Positions 20,405 to 28,827 are shown, numbered from the stretch's first letter. The stretch is 64,000 bases of DNA from Pseudomonadota bacterium (GCA_021832305.1 JAKBLB010000004.1:59675-123674), one strand, 5' to 3'. Made by a program: numbers and translations. Notes: generated from the letters alone by a model not told the origin.

Positions 20405-20446
20405 ATTATACTCGTGCATGGGTGATGGAGGGGACTCCCGTATAAT
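20405..20446. promoter_or_regulatory. Divergent -10 elements between leuS and uvrD
   Basis: The 90-base gap holds a perfect TATAAT on the minus strand (20410-20405, towards leuS) and another on the plus strand (20441-20446, towards uvrD). Neither has a good TTGACA at the usual distance, so strength is uncertain, but the two promoters face away from each other as expected. Confidence 0.5.
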
Positions 20447-20468
20447 GCGGGGAATCAAGTAGGCGGCG

Positions 20469-22634
20469 ATGGCGAGACCCATGGAAAATTTACTGGAAGG
20501 ATTGAATCCGCAACAACGGGAAGCCGTGACCTGGAATCAGGGGTCTGCCCTGATTTTGGCGGGGGCCGGGAGTGGAAAGACCCGGGTTCTGACCACCCGG
20601 ATGGCCTGGTTGATGGCGACGGGAAAGAATCGTCCCGAGGAGTTGCTGGCCGTCACTTTTACCAACAAGGCAGCGCGTGAGATGATGACACGGTTGTCGT
20701 CCATGGGTAACTGGCCCGTTCGCTCTCTTTGGGTAGGGACGTTTCACGGATTGTGTCACCGTTTTTTGCGTCTGCATGCTCTGGATGCGGGGTTGACACC
20801 CCAATTTCAGATCATCGATGGACAGGAACAGTTGGCGGCGCTCAAGCGGGTCATGAAAGCTCTGAATTTCGACGAAGAGCGGGTGAATCCTCGCCAACTG
20901 CAGAACTTTGTCAATGGGCACAAGGAACAGGGGTTACGCGCGGAGAATGCCGTGGTTTCTCATTCTGCACAGCGACCGCTGCAGGAGGCCTATTTGGCCT
21001 ACGAGGCACAGTGCCAACGAGAAGGGGTCGTGGACTTTGCCGAGTTGTTGTTGCGTTGTGTGGAATTATGGCAACACCATCCCGTGCTGCGCGAACATTA
21101 CCAGGCGCGCTTCAAAACCCTTCTGGTCGATGAGTTTCAAGATACCAATCCGCTCCAGTATCGCTGGTTGCGCCTGTTGTGTGGACCGACCAGCACCGTA
21201 TTTGCAGTGGGGGATGATGATCAGTCCATCTATTCCTTTCGCGGTGCGGAAATCGAGAACATGCGCCATTTTGAGCGGGATTACGGGGTGACCCGGGTCC
21301 TGCGCCTGGAGCAGAATTATCGTTCTCTGGGGACCATTCTGGAAGCAGCCAACGCCTTGATTCAGCATAATGCAGGGCGCTTCGGCAAGACGCTTTGGAC
21401 TGAGGGTGCGCGGGGAGAGTTGATCCGGGTCTACGAAGGGGAAACGGATGGAGATGAAGCCCGTTTCATCGCGCATACCGTGACAGAGTTGCGCGATCAA
21501 GGGGTCCGTTTGTCGGATATGGTCCTGCTGTATCGTTCCAATGCTCAGTCCCGCGCGCTTGAACAGGCCCTGTTTTCTCTCAACCTGCCCTATCGGGTGC
21601 ATGGGGGGCTACGTTTCTTCGAGCGCCAGGAAATCCGCCATGCCCTGGCCTATCTGAGGCTGGCGGTTTCTGCAGAAGACGATGCGGCTTTTCTACGAGT
21701 GGTCAATTTCCCTCCCCGGGGGATCGGGGCGCGTTCCCTGGAGAATCTTCAAGTCGAGGCACAGACTCTCCGTTCCAGCCTATTTCAGGCAACGCGGGTC
21801 AGTTCGTTGGCGGGTAAGGCAGGGCAGGGCGTGCAACGTTTTTTGCAAGGAATCGATCAACTGGCGGAATTGATCCATCAGGGACAGGACTTGCCCGGGG
21901 TGATCCAGGCGGTGTTGGAACTCAGCGGCCTCCTGGAGCATTATCGTCAGGACAAGGAGGGGGCCGACCGGATCGCTAATCTGGAAGAATTGGTGGCCGC
22001 TGCTGTGGCGTTCACCCTGGAAGAAGGTTCAGGGGATGTTCTGTCATTTCTGGCTCATGCCACCCTGGAGACCGGAGAGTACGGAGCCGCGCCGGGGAGC
22101 GAGGCGATTCAGATGATGACGGTGCATGCGGCCAAGGGGCTGGAATTTGAAGTGGTATTCGTGGCGGGACTGGAAGATGGCCTGTTCCCCCATGAAAATG
22201 CTTTGCAGGAAACTCGCGGTCTGGAAGAAGAACGCCGTCTGGCCTATGTCGCCCTCACCCGAGCCCGACGTCAACTGTATCTGACCCACGCCCAGAGCCG
22301 TGTACTCCATGGGCAGGTGCGTTATGGCGTGCGTTCCCGTTTCCTCGAAGAAATTCCCGAATTCCTCTGTCACATTTTGAATCCGCGCGCCAAAAGACAT
22401 GAACTTTTCTTCAGTGCCCGCGCTCTCAACTCCGTGCGTTCCCCCGATGCTTCCACAGAATTCGCCAAAACCGGAAAGTTTCACATCGGACAGCGGGTTC
22501 GGCACGACAAATTTGGAGAGGGCGTGGTTTTGGCACGGGAAGGTCAGGGGGGCGAAGGACGGGTTCAGGTAAATTTCAGGGATGTCGGAATGAAATGGTT
22601 GGCGCTGGCTTTTGCCCGCCTGACTTCCCTTTGA
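20469..22634 (+). CDS. uvrD: UvrD/PcrA-type superfamily 1 DNA helicase
   Basis: 3'-5' DNA helicase of nucleotide excision and mismatch repair. The 721-residue protein has all SF1A motifs in order: LILAGAGSGKTRVLTTR (Walker A), VGTFHGLCHRFLR, LLVDEFQDTNPLQYRWLR (Walker B), GDDDQSIYSFRGAE, RLEQNYRS, MTVHAAKGLEFEVVFVAGLE and ALTRARRQLYL. The C-terminal RVRHDKFGEGVVLAREG is the RNA-polymerase-contacting Tudor-like tail of UvrD/PcrA. A second ATG 12 bases downstream (MENLLEGLNPQQREAV) could also be the start. Confidence 0.95.
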   Translation: MARPMENLLEGLNPQQREAVTWNQGSALILAGAGSGKTRVLTTRMAWLMATGKNRPEELLAVTFTNKAAREMMTRLSSMGNWPVRSLWVGTFHGLCHRFLRLHALDAGLTPQFQIIDGQEQLAALKRVMKALNFDEERVNPRQLQNFVNGHKEQGLRAENAVVSHSAQRPLQEAYLAYEAQCQREGVVDFAELLLRCVELWQHHPVLREHYQARFKTLLVDEFQDTNPLQYRWLRLLCGPTSTVFAVGDDDQSIYSFRGAEIENMRHFERDYGVTRVLRLEQNYRSLGTILEAANALIQHNAGRFGKTLWTEGARGELIRVYEGETDGDEARFIAHTVTELRDQGVRLSDMVLLYRSNAQSRALEQALFSLNLPYRVHGGLRFFERQEIRHALAYLRLAVSAEDDAAFLRVVNFPPRGIGARSLENLQVEAQTLRSSLFQATRVSSLAGKAGQGVQRFLQGIDQLAELIHQGQDLPGVIQAVLELSGLLEHYRQDKEGADRIANLEELVAAAVAFTLEEGSGDVLSFLAHATLETGEYGAAPGSEAIQMMTVHAAKGLEFEVVFVAGLEDGLFPHENALQETRGLEEERRLAYVALTRARRQLYLTHAQSRVLHGQVRYGVRSRFLEEIPEFLCHILNPRAKRHELFFSARALNSVRSPDASTEFAKTGKFHIGQRVRHDKFGEGVVLAREGQGGEGRVQVNFRDVGMKWLALAFARLTSL

Positions 22635-22737
22635 GCAACGGATTTGATTGGGTGCTTATTTTCGGGGGTGCATGGTAGAATGGGCCGATCGATTTTCCGT
22701 ATTCTTCTCTGGCGAGTGATTTCAAGGAAATGACACC

Positions 22738-23358
22738 ATGAAACGATGGATGACTGGACTCCTTCTGAGTCTGATGGTTCTTCCTGCCTGGGCGCAACCG
22801 GGCGATCCGGAAAAAGGGAAGGTCATTGCGGCTTCCATCTGCTATGCCTGTCATGGTCTGGATGGCGTCAGTCCGATCCCGACCCAACCCCATTTGGCGG
22901 CACAGATCCCGGACTATGTGGTCAAACAATTGAATGATATGAAGTCGGTCAACGGGGCCCCTCCTGCCCGGGACAATCCCATCATGGCCGGCATCGTTTC
23001 CATGCTCAGTGCAGAAGATATGCGCAATGTAGCGGCCTGGTATGCGATTCAGCCTCCTCATCTGACGCGCGCGGATGATCCAAAACTCGTGTCCATCGGA
23101 CAGAAACTTTGGCGAGGCGGGGATGCAGACCGAGGAGTGCCTGCGTGTTCCAGTTGCCACGGCCCCACGGGCGCAGGAGTCCCTGCACTTTATCCGCGTC
23201 TTTCAGGGCAGTATCAGGAATATACCGAACTACAGTTGCAACATTTCAGGGATGGCACGCGCAGCAATGACCCGGCTGCCGTGATGCGCACCATTGCACA
23301 TCGTCTGACCAATGAAGAAGTCAAGGCCCTGTCGGACTACGCTGCTGGCGTGTATTGA
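22738..23358 (+). CDS. Diheme cytochrome c4-type protein
   Basis: Periplasmic electron carrier of 206 residues with a signal peptide ending at PAWAQ. It has two heme c motifs, CYACH (35-39) and CSSCH (137-141), each at the start of a class I cytochrome fold. The two-domain layout with a PHLAAQ...YVVKQL segment after the first heme is typical of cytochrome c4, a donor to cbb3 oxidases. It opens the electron-transfer island. A possible -10 (TAGAAT, 22676-22681) lies upstream without a clear -35. Confidence 0.88.
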   Translation: MKRWMTGLLLSLMVLPAWAQPGDPEKGKVIAASICYACHGLDGVSPIPTQPHLAAQIPDYVVKQLNDMKSVNGAPPARDNPIMAGIVSMLSAEDMRNVAAWYAIQPPHLTRADDPKLVSIGQKLWRGGDADRGVPACSSCHGPTGAGVPALYPRLSGQYQEYTELQLQHFRDGTRSNDPAAVMRTIAHRLTNEEVKALSDYAAGVY

Positions 23359-23416
23359 TTTTGACTTCATCTATAGTTACCGACAGGATTTTTGCTTGAT
23401 TTCAAGGAGTTCACGG

Positions 23417-24889
23417 ATGTTGGGTTTGAGGCAGTGGGGCAAGTTGGCCCTTTTGGTCTGGGCTGTGGCTACCTTTCTGGTTCTGCACCGAGGGCCTTAC
23501 GGAATAGAGGAAGAAGCCGCCAAGGCACTGTTGCTGGATTGGTCGGTGGCCGACCATGTGGCCAATTCCATCGTGACACTGGGGGTGCCGGACTTTCGCG
23601 ATCTTCTCTGGCTTCCTCTGGGATTCCTGTGGCCAGGTCAGGTCATGGCCGCCAAGGGAGTGATGATCGCCCTGGCTGGGCTTACGGCATGGGGGCTATA
23701 TCGCTGGCAGTCCCAGGAAGGACAGGACGAGGCGGCTTTATTAGCCACGGGATTATGGCTGCTGACACCGCTGGCCCTGTTGCAAATCGATCACCTTTCT
23801 CCCGGACTGGGAATACTGGCCGCATTCATGGGAGGATACTGGCTGGACCGTTCCTATCGGCAACGACCCCACGCATTGAGTGGACTGTATTTTGGGCAAT
23901 TGGGGCTGTCGGCCTTTGCCGTCAGCCTGCACCCGGTGGGGCTGGTCTACCCGCTGCTCCTGGCCTGGGAGTGGCATAAAAACCCGGTGAATTCCCTGCA
24001 GAAAAAAACATTTTTCATAGGATTGATGATTTTTTCGGGAATCTCGATTCTGTTGCGTTGGGGTTGGAGCGGGGTCACCTGGTTTCAGAACCCATTGCGC
24101 GACTGGATGCCCTTGTGGGGTCATTTTCCCGGTTTTGAACCAGAACTTACGGCTGCAGATTGGGGAGCGGGAATTTTGATTCTCATCCTGTTGCTTTGGG
24201 TATGGTGGAAAAAGCGGCAGATACTCTGGAAGACCTTATTGGGGCGATGTCTCTGGTGGGGAGTCCTGGTTTCATCCTTCAATGGGGATGCTACCTTTGC
24301 TCTGCTGGGCATGATCACGTTACTTTATGCAGGGATTCCGGCGTTGCTCGAATGGGGTGCCGGAAAGATCGGTTTTCTGGCTCAACGGGGCTGGGTCCTT
24401 CTGGGCGTTTTTCTGATCTCTACCCTCAGTATGCAGGATGACCGTGCCTGGTTCGAGTTGGGACAGGCACGTCAATTGACCGAACAGGATCAGTTGATCC
24501 TGACGCTCACCCAGACGGTGGAACACTACCGCACCGATGCAGAAACCCGTCATTTGCCGGATCCGCGTTTGCGGGTGGCGAGCCAGTGGCCGGCACGGAC
24601 CATGCTGGCCTGTCGGTGCGATGCCTTGCCCCTACCCCCAGCCGCCAAGGATCCTGCTGCCCAACTGGTCATGATGAAAGGATTGACCCATTTGATCATG
24701 GCCCCCAAAACCCCAGCCAATCTGGGGTTGGCTCAGAACCTGTCCCTGCTGGGGAACGAAGTGGAAACCATTTCCCTGCAAGCCGGGGGGGTCGTTCTGC
24801 AGATCCGTACGCCCAACCTGGCACCTGCGGCACCGGCCCCGGTACTGGATGAGCCGCCGCCTCCTGCTCCTGGAGATCCCGTCAAATGA
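23417..24889 (+). CDS. Multispanning membrane protein, glycosyltransferase-39-like
   Basis: 490-residue protein with about ten predicted membrane segments and a C-terminal soluble part from about residue 345. The overall shape resembles ArnT/PMT-type glycosyltransferases: an acidic first loop (RGPYGIEEEAAKALLLDW), a second segment group after WLPLGFLWPGQ, and aromatic-rich helices. I do not see a motif strong enough to name a substrate. The proline-rich C-terminus (APAPVLDEPPPPAPGDPVK) is unusual. The start at 23417 has AAGGAG eight bases upstream; an earlier start at 23312 lies inside the cytochrome gene. It overlaps the next small gene by four bases. Confidence 0.6.
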   Translation: MLGLRQWGKLALLVWAVATFLVLHRGPYGIEEEAAKALLLDWSVADHVANSIVTLGVPDFRDLLWLPLGFLWPGQVMAAKGVMIALAGLTAWGLYRWQSQEGQDEAALLATGLWLLTPLALLQIDHLSPGLGILAAFMGGYWLDRSYRQRPHALSGLYFGQLGLSAFAVSLHPVGLVYPLLLAWEWHKNPVNSLQKKTFFIGLMIFSGISILLRWGWSGVTWFQNPLRDWMPLWGHFPGFEPELTAADWGAGILILILLLWVWWKKRQILWKTLLGRCLWWGVLVSSFNGDATFALLGMITLLYAGIPALLEWGAGKIGFLAQRGWVLLGVFLISTLSMQDDRAWFELGQARQLTEQDQLILTLTQTVEHYRTDAETRHLPDPRLRVASQWPARTMLACRCDALPLPPAAKDPAAQLVMMKGLTHLIMAPKTPANLGLAQNLSLLGNEVETISLQAGGVVLQIRTPNLAPAAPAPVLDEPPPPAPGDPVK

Positions 24890-25086
24890 AAATCAGCCCT
24901 CGCGAAGCCCTGGTTTATGTGGTGGTGACTCTCAGTTCGCTGTTTCTGACTGCCTATACTGTGCACATGCTGGTGGGTGGCCTGATTCCGGCGGACAGGG
25001 AATACCACTACATGGGGCTGGCCTGTTCGGGGGTGGCGGTGGTGATCGGATTCATGGCCTGGGATGTGGTGCGTCGCCGGCGTTAG
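24886..25086 (+). CDS. Small membrane protein of unknown function
   Basis: 66 residues with two hydrophobic segments, about residues 8-30 (VYVVVTLSSLFLTAYTVHML) and 43-60 (MGLACSGVAVVIGFMAW), and a basic end VVRRRR that should stay in the cytoplasm. The start overlaps the preceding membrane-protein gene in an ATGA, so the two are probably co-translated. No family recognised. A short hairpin (25077-25095) covers its stop codon and may end the transcript. Confidence 0.6.
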   Translation: MKISPREALVYVVVTLSSLFLTAYTVHMLVGGLIPADREYHYMGLACSGVAVVIGFMAWDVVRRRR

Positions 25087-25121
25087 AAACGCCGGTGGTT
25101 TCCCTCAGGTTCGAACGGTGT

Positions 25122-25589
25122 CTAGGGAAGAGGCGCCTTCTTTTTGGCAAAGAAATCCTGAAGGGACTGGTAATCCCGTTCAAGAGAAAACTGCCCTTTA
25201 TGAAAAACGAATTGCAGGCGCTTGCCTGCTGCATCCAGTCCGGTCAATCCGATGGAACGGCCGGAATAATCGCGATACACGTGGATATCCTTGAGTAGTT
25301 CGAGGCTCGTCCCGTTTTTCAGGTGGACGCGCACGCAGGGCGCCTGGGGATCGGCTTCCAGTCGAACAGGCGCCGTGGGAAGGTACAGCAGACGAGTCTT
25401 CAGCACCCGATTGGCCCCTGCAAACAGGAAAAAACAGGCCATGAACAGGAGCAGATAGGCAAGATTCGGGTTCGACGCGTACCAAGCATTGGCGGCAAAG
25501 GCACTCAGAGCAGAAACCGTGGGAACATAAAGCAACAGATCCCAAGTCATGCCTCGGGGATCTTTTTTCAATTCATAGGAGCGCAACAT
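25122..25589 (-). CDS. Hypothetical membrane-anchored protein
   Basis: 155 residues: two membrane segments (about 18-38 and 45-62, ending FFLFAGANRVLKTRLLYLP), then a soluble domain with alternating strands (CVRVHLKNGTSLELLKDIHV, SLERDYQSLQDFFAKKK). The shape suggests a cytoplasmic PH-like or beta-sandwich domain held on a hairpin of two helices, but I do not recognise the family. An upstream in-frame start at 25733 lies inside the thioredoxin gene and is less likely. Last gene of the minus-strand group that starts with cytochrome c. Confidence 0.6.
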   Translation of the reverse strand: MLRSYELKKDPRGMTWDLLLYVPTVSALSAFAANAWYASNPNLAYLLLFMACFFLFAGANRVLKTRLLYLPTAPVRLEADPQAPCVRVHLKNGTSLELLKDIHVYRDYSGRSIGLTGLDAAGKRLQFVFHKGQFSLERDYQSLQDFFAKKKAPLP

Positions 25590-25629
25590 AGGGATCTCAG
25601 GGGGGCTGACAAATGGGTCGGCAGACTCT

Positions 25630-26142
25630 TTACGGGAGGGAAGCCTGATGAGGGGCGGGTAGAACGGCTCGAATGGCTGCATCCATTTCCTGGTAAAGCA
25701 TGGGGCCCGCCTGTTGATACCGGACGATTCCATGCGTATCGATCACAAAGGTCCAGGGATCGCCCATCACGCGATAGGTTTTGAATGCTTCGGGGTTTTC
25801 ATACTGGTCCATGTGCAGAAACAGGACATTGGGCTGATATTTGTCAAGCATGGCCTTGGTGATTTGCAGTTGCCGATCGCAGACGGAACAATGACCGGGG
25901 GTGGCAAATTCGAGCAGGATGGGTTTTCCCGTGGCCAACGCCTGATCCAGCGAATACTGGTACATGCGCGGGTCAGGCTGGCGATAGGTGGTCATGCGAC
26001 TGAGGTCTCCGCCGACATCGGCCAAGGTCTTGGTGGCCAGTCGAGGGGCCTGGGTCCCCAGGGCCAGCCCAAGGTCCTGCCGATTGCAGCCCCCCAGGGC
26101 GACGACCAGGACGATCAGGGAATACCTCAATTTGGATTTCAT
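25630..26142 (-). CDS. Thioredoxin-fold lipoprotein with CxxC
   Basis: 170-residue exported protein with a lipobox (VALGGC, Cys19) and a thioredoxin-like domain. Its redox motif is FATPGHCSVCDRQLQ with Cys85 and Cys88, followed by VLFLHMDQYENPEAFKTYRV and the cis-proline region MGDPWTFVIDTHGIV. It most resembles TlpA/ResA-like thiol reductases used in cytochrome c and copper-centre maturation. It lies six bases after the oxidase-like fragment gene, so a role in heme-protein or copper assembly is the best inference. Confidence 0.75.
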   Translation of the reverse strand: MKSKLRYSLIVLVVALGGCNRQDLGLALGTQAPRLATKTLADVGGDLSRMTTYRQPDPRMYQYSLDQALATGKPILLEFATPGHCSVCDRQLQITKAMLDKYQPNVLFLHMDQYENPEAFKTYRVMGDPWTFVIDTHGIVRYQQAGPMLYQEMDAAIRAVLPAPHQASLP

Positions 26143-26148
26143 GGGAGG

Positions 26149-26658
26149 TCAGGCTCCTTGCTTGCCAGTCTTGAAGATATTATAGCCCCAGATAATGTTG
26201 GCCAGCAGAACCAACGTTCCGAAGAAGCCCACCCCACCCATCAGATGGGTGACGGTTTTTTCTATTTCCGGACCGGGGTCATAGCCTCCAATGCTGCCTG
26301 CAATGGAGAACAGGACCACCATGCCCATCAGACCGATGTTGTGCATCCAGAAATGGATCTTGACCAGTTTGAGGCTGTAAATCGGGCGATTGACCAGGCG
26401 CGGGACAAAGTAGTAGATGGCGCCGAAAATGGCCATTTCCACCCAGCCAAGCAAATTGATATGCCCGTGCGCCAGCAGGATGAGGTGACCGTGGGGGGCC
26501 GAATCCACGAACATGCGAAAGGCGGGAATTCCCCCCATCAGAGCCCCCCAGGAAAAACCGATGATGGCGTAGGTAATACAGGCATACACGAATAACAGGG
26601 TGAAGGTCGTGTATTCCGGGTCATCGATGCGTTGGTCAAAAGAGGCGGGTGAAGACAT
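26149..26658 (-). CDS. Stand-alone four-helix fragment of heme-copper oxidase subunit I
   Basis: 169 residues with four membrane segments. Residues 60-125 (LLAHGHINLLGW, IYYFVPRLVNRPIYS, KIHFWMHNIGLMG) match the segment of CcoN/NorB around helix X, which carries two His heme ligands; here these are His64 and His66. In this window's own CcoN the same stretch reads VAHAHLALLGF, with His343 and His345. The CuB ligands and the helix II His of a full subunit I are absent, so it cannot be an oxygen-reducing centre by itself. It overlaps no gene but sits two bases after a monoheme cytochrome c. The protein is complete at both ends, not a broken gene. Possible roles: heme b carrier, sensor or accessory subunit. 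Confidence 0.75.
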   Translation of the reverse strand: MSSPASFDQRIDDPEYTTFTLLFVYACITYAIIGFSWGALMGGIPAFRMFVDSAPHGHLILLAHGHINLLGWVEMAIFGAIYYFVPRLVNRPIYSLKLVKIHFWMHNIGLMGMVVLFSIAGSIGGYDPGPEIEKTVTHLMGGVGFFGTLVLLANIIWGYNIFKTGKQGA

Positions 26659-26660
26659 GC

Positions 26661-27239
26661 TCAGGGTTTCTCCTTCTGATTTTGACCTGCATCCTCGCGC
26701 AGATCGTGATATTCGGTTTTCCAGGAACTGGGGGCCCAGACCTTGACCATTTCATCCACGAATCCGGAGCGTTCCGGCATGGGCAGACGGGCATCCGCAG
26801 ATCCTTGCGTGGCTTTCAACTCTGACAGAAACACGGCGATGGAATGGATTTCGTTAGCCGGCAAGGCGGCCACATAGGCTGCTGCCTTGTTCAGACCGTG
26901 GTCGACGGTTTTAGTTTCATAGGTGGACTCGGGTTTTTTCAGGAATGATTCGATGTAGTCCAGGGTATGTCGAGAGCCGATACCGTCCAGGCCAACGCCG
27001 TGATTGGTCCCGTTACGCACGGCTCGATGGCAGTCAGTACAGCCCCTTTCACGAAACAGACGGGAACCTACCTTCCCTTCCGCAGTGAAGTCAAACTGGG
27101 TGGTATTGGGGTACATGGGGTGGTTGAGGTGAGAACGGTAGATTTCCAGCATCACAAAACTGGACACGGCAAAAACGACCAGCAGTCCAAAGATGCCGAA
27201 CAATATCTTTTCGCCCAGTTTCAAGGAGTTGAATTTCAT
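26661..27239 (-). CDS. Membrane-anchored monoheme cytochrome c
   Basis: 192 residues: an uncleaved N-terminal anchor (about residues 11-33, ILFGIFGLLVVFAVSSFVML), then a periplasmic cytochrome domain with the heme motif GCTDCH (67-71). A likely distal region is YVAALPANEIHSIAVFLSEL. The layout of anchor plus one heme, next to a subunit-I-like protein, resembles NorC-NorB or CcoO-CcoN. The C-terminal 50 residues are polar and lysine-rich. A terminator hairpin lies just upstream of it, so it either has its own promoter or depends on read-through from the cytochrome c4 gene. Confidence 0.8.
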   Translation of the reverse strand: MKFNSLKLGEKILFGIFGLLVVFAVSSFVMLEIYRSHLNHPMYPNTTQFDFTAEGKVGSRLFRERGCTDCHRAVRNGTNHGVGLDGIGSRHTLDYIESFLKKPESTYETKTVDHGLNKAAAYVAALPANEIHSIAVFLSELKATQGSADARLPMPERSGFVDEMVKVWAPSSWKTEYHDLREDAGQNQKEKP

Positions 27240-27266
27240 TAGTCAGTTTCCTGTCAGGTAAATAGA

Positions 27267-27293
27267 AAACCCGCGCGCTAAGCACGCGGGTTT
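27267..27293 (-). terminator. Rho-independent terminator after the 27335-28075 cytochrome gene
   Basis: AAACCCGCG (27267-27275) pairs perfectly with CGCGGGTTT (27285-27293) around a nine-base loop. Read on the minus strand, the stem is followed by TTCTATTTA. It separates the cytochrome c4 transcript from the next minus-strand group. Confidence 0.75.
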
Positions 27294-27334
27294 CAAGCAT
27301 ACTTCCCCGCTTCGCTGACTTAAGCCGACGATGT

Positions 27335-28075
27335 TTACCGGGTAGTATTCGGGACGCGTGAGTTCCCTTCCGTGGTGCGAGGGGCCGTGGCCAGATAGGT
27401 TGCGGCGTCGAGAATATCCTCGTCGCTCAACTTCTTGGCAATGGCACGCATCATGCCGTAAGGATCATTGGTGCGGCTCTCATCCCGCCAGTTGTGCAAC
27501 TGGTTGACCAGATAAGTGAACTTTTGTTCCCCGATGACCGGGAAAACTGGAGCTGCACCGCGACCGTTGTACCCATGGCAAGACATGCAGGCCGAAACCT
27601 TGCCGCTGACGCCGTATTTGACCAGGATTTCACCCTTGTAACGGGTTCCGATGGGTTGGCCCCCATCCTTGATGGCCTGCATATCCGACAATTCCTTGGG
27701 GTCAAGAGGAAGAGAATTGACATAAGCCGAAACATCCCGCCGATCCTGGGGGGTGAGTTGCTGTGCAAACAAAGGCATGACTGCCCCTGCCCCCGATGGG
27801 GTTCTCCGGCCTTCGGCCAGGTCCGTCAATTGTTTGACGATATAAGGAAAACCGAGATTGTTGAGACGGGGTGCCCCCATGGCTTCCGTTCCCCATCCTG
27901 TGGCTCCATGGCAGGTCATGCACGCCGGAGCGGCGCCTTTCCCTTCCGTGAAGATCTTTTTGCCGTTGGCCGGGTCGCCGTTCATGACCCCTTCTTCTTC
28001 AGCCAGAGCCGTCATGCTCACCAGAGCCGCGGCCACAGCCAGCCCGGATGTGATCTTAGTGAATGACTTACGCAT
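27335..28075 (-). CDS. Diheme cytochrome c4-family protein
   Basis: 246-residue periplasmic protein with a signal peptide ending near TALAEE and two heme motifs, CMTCH (52-56) and CMSCH (163-167). Each domain has the c4-like sequence between heme and distal Met (LNNLGFPYIVKQLTDL and FTYLVNQLHNWRDE). It is longer than the c4 protein at 22738-23358 by an inter-domain insert around residues 125-160. It is divergent from the HiPIP gene across a 424-base gap. Probable shuttle between ACIII and the oxidase. Confidence 0.85.
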   Translation of the reverse strand: MRKSFTKITSGLAVAAALVSMTALAEEEGVMNGDPANGKKIFTEGKGAAPACMTCHGATGWGTEAMGAPRLNNLGFPYIVKQLTDLAEGRRTPSGAGAVMPLFAQQLTPQDRRDVSAYVNSLPLDPKELSDMQAIKDGGQPIGTRYKGEILVKYGVSGKVSACMSCHGYNGRGAAPVFPVIGEQKFTYLVNQLHNWRDESRTNDPYGMMRAIAKKLSDEDILDAATYLATAPRTTEGNSRVPNTTR

Positions 28076-28499
28076 TTACCCCCCTCCAGAATGACATTGA
28101 ATGACAGGACAGTAGACAGGACCTACCGTTCCATGAACCCGTACTGCTTTTTTTAATTGAACGGGCTGCAAAGATTCCCAAACGCGGCACGGTTCGCTGA
28201 TTTTACCGCAGAATTTTGCGATGTCAGCGTTTCCATGTCGCATCGTAGCGGACTATATCATGGGCAAAACCGGCTTCGCAACAGATTTTTGAGGCATGCT
28301 TGTCGAAGCCGCTGACGGGGCCGAAATAAGGGGAAAGATCAGACCCACTTGACAGTCTGTTTCAGGGGCGCTACGCTAGGCATATGGTCAGTCGGAGAAG
28401 GTGTTTGTCTTCCGGCCATGAGCGTCGTATCACAATAATAAAATATGTTTTTTGTTGGTTTAACCTAAAACTATTTAATCGATCTGGAGGGGTTACAAC
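28076..28499. other. Divergent control region between cytochrome c4 and HiPIP genes
   Basis: No gene seen in these 424 bases. Towards HiPIP there is a TTGACA promoter (see separate entry) and an AT-rich leader of about 115 bases (28425-28480). Towards the cytochrome gene a possible minus-strand promoter is TTGCGA (28281-28276) with TATAGT (28257-28252), 18 bases apart, giving a leader of about 170 bases. Confidence 0.5.
28349..28377 (+). promoter_or_regulatory. Promoter of the HiPIP gene
   Basis: Perfect TTGACA at 28349-28354, a 17-base spacer, then TACGCT at 28372-28377, a weak match to TATAAT. The start would be near 28384, leaving a leader of about 115 bases before the ATG at 28500, which has GGAGG ten bases upstream. 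Confidence 0.55.
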
Positions 28500-28805
28500 A
28501 TGGAAAAAGGTATTAAACAATCGCGCCGTCAGTTGCTCAAGATGGGCTCCATCGCTATCGTTGCAGCGCCGATGGCAGGCTTTACCACTTCGGCCTTCGC
28601 CAAGAAGAACACCGCCGTGCGGACAGCCTTGCATTTTCAGGACCATCCCAATGGGGAAAAGGATTGCAATCGTTGCATGAACTTCATTCCCAACAAGGAC
28701 AAGCCGACCGATCCAGGTGCCGTGCACGGGTGTAAACTCTACCCCGGGGACGATGAAATTTGCCCGACCTGCTATTGCAACGGCTTCGTCGCAAAACCCA
28801 AATAA
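28500..28805 (+). CDS. High-potential iron-sulfur protein (HiPIP)
   Basis: 101-residue precursor of a small periplasmic [4Fe-4S] electron carrier. A twin-arginine signal (SRRQLLKMGS, residues 8-17) and cleavage near SAFA-KK send the folded protein to the periplasm. The cluster-binding pattern is C56-x2-C59-x18-C78, then ICPTCYCNGF with Cys88, Cys91 and Cys93. Six cysteines are present, two more than the four a HiPIP needs, and the usual GWC before the last ligand is missing. It is monocistronic: own promoter upstream and a strong terminator after. Iro-like HiPIPs serve iron or sulfur oxidation in acidophiles; that role is inference here. Confidence 0.85.
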   Translation: MEKGIKQSRRQLLKMGSIAIVAAPMAGFTTSAFAKKNTAVRTALHFQDHPNGEKDCNRCMNFIPNKDKPTDPGAVHGCKLYPGDDEICPTCYCNGFVAKPK

Positions 28806-28827
28806 CTCAATAGTTCCAAGTCGTATT

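Noticed and set aside
25077-25095. CCGGCGTT-AGA-AACGCCGG hairpin as a strong terminator
   Set aside because: The stem is good but overlaps the stop codon and is followed by TGGTTTCC rather than a T-run; only a weak terminator is possible, so it is mentioned in the gene entry and not listed alone.
26149-26658. Broken ccoN or norB pseudogene
   Set aside because: It has its own start, stop and four complete helices, fits tightly between neighbours, and a second full-length copy of the same type exists at 48566-49090.
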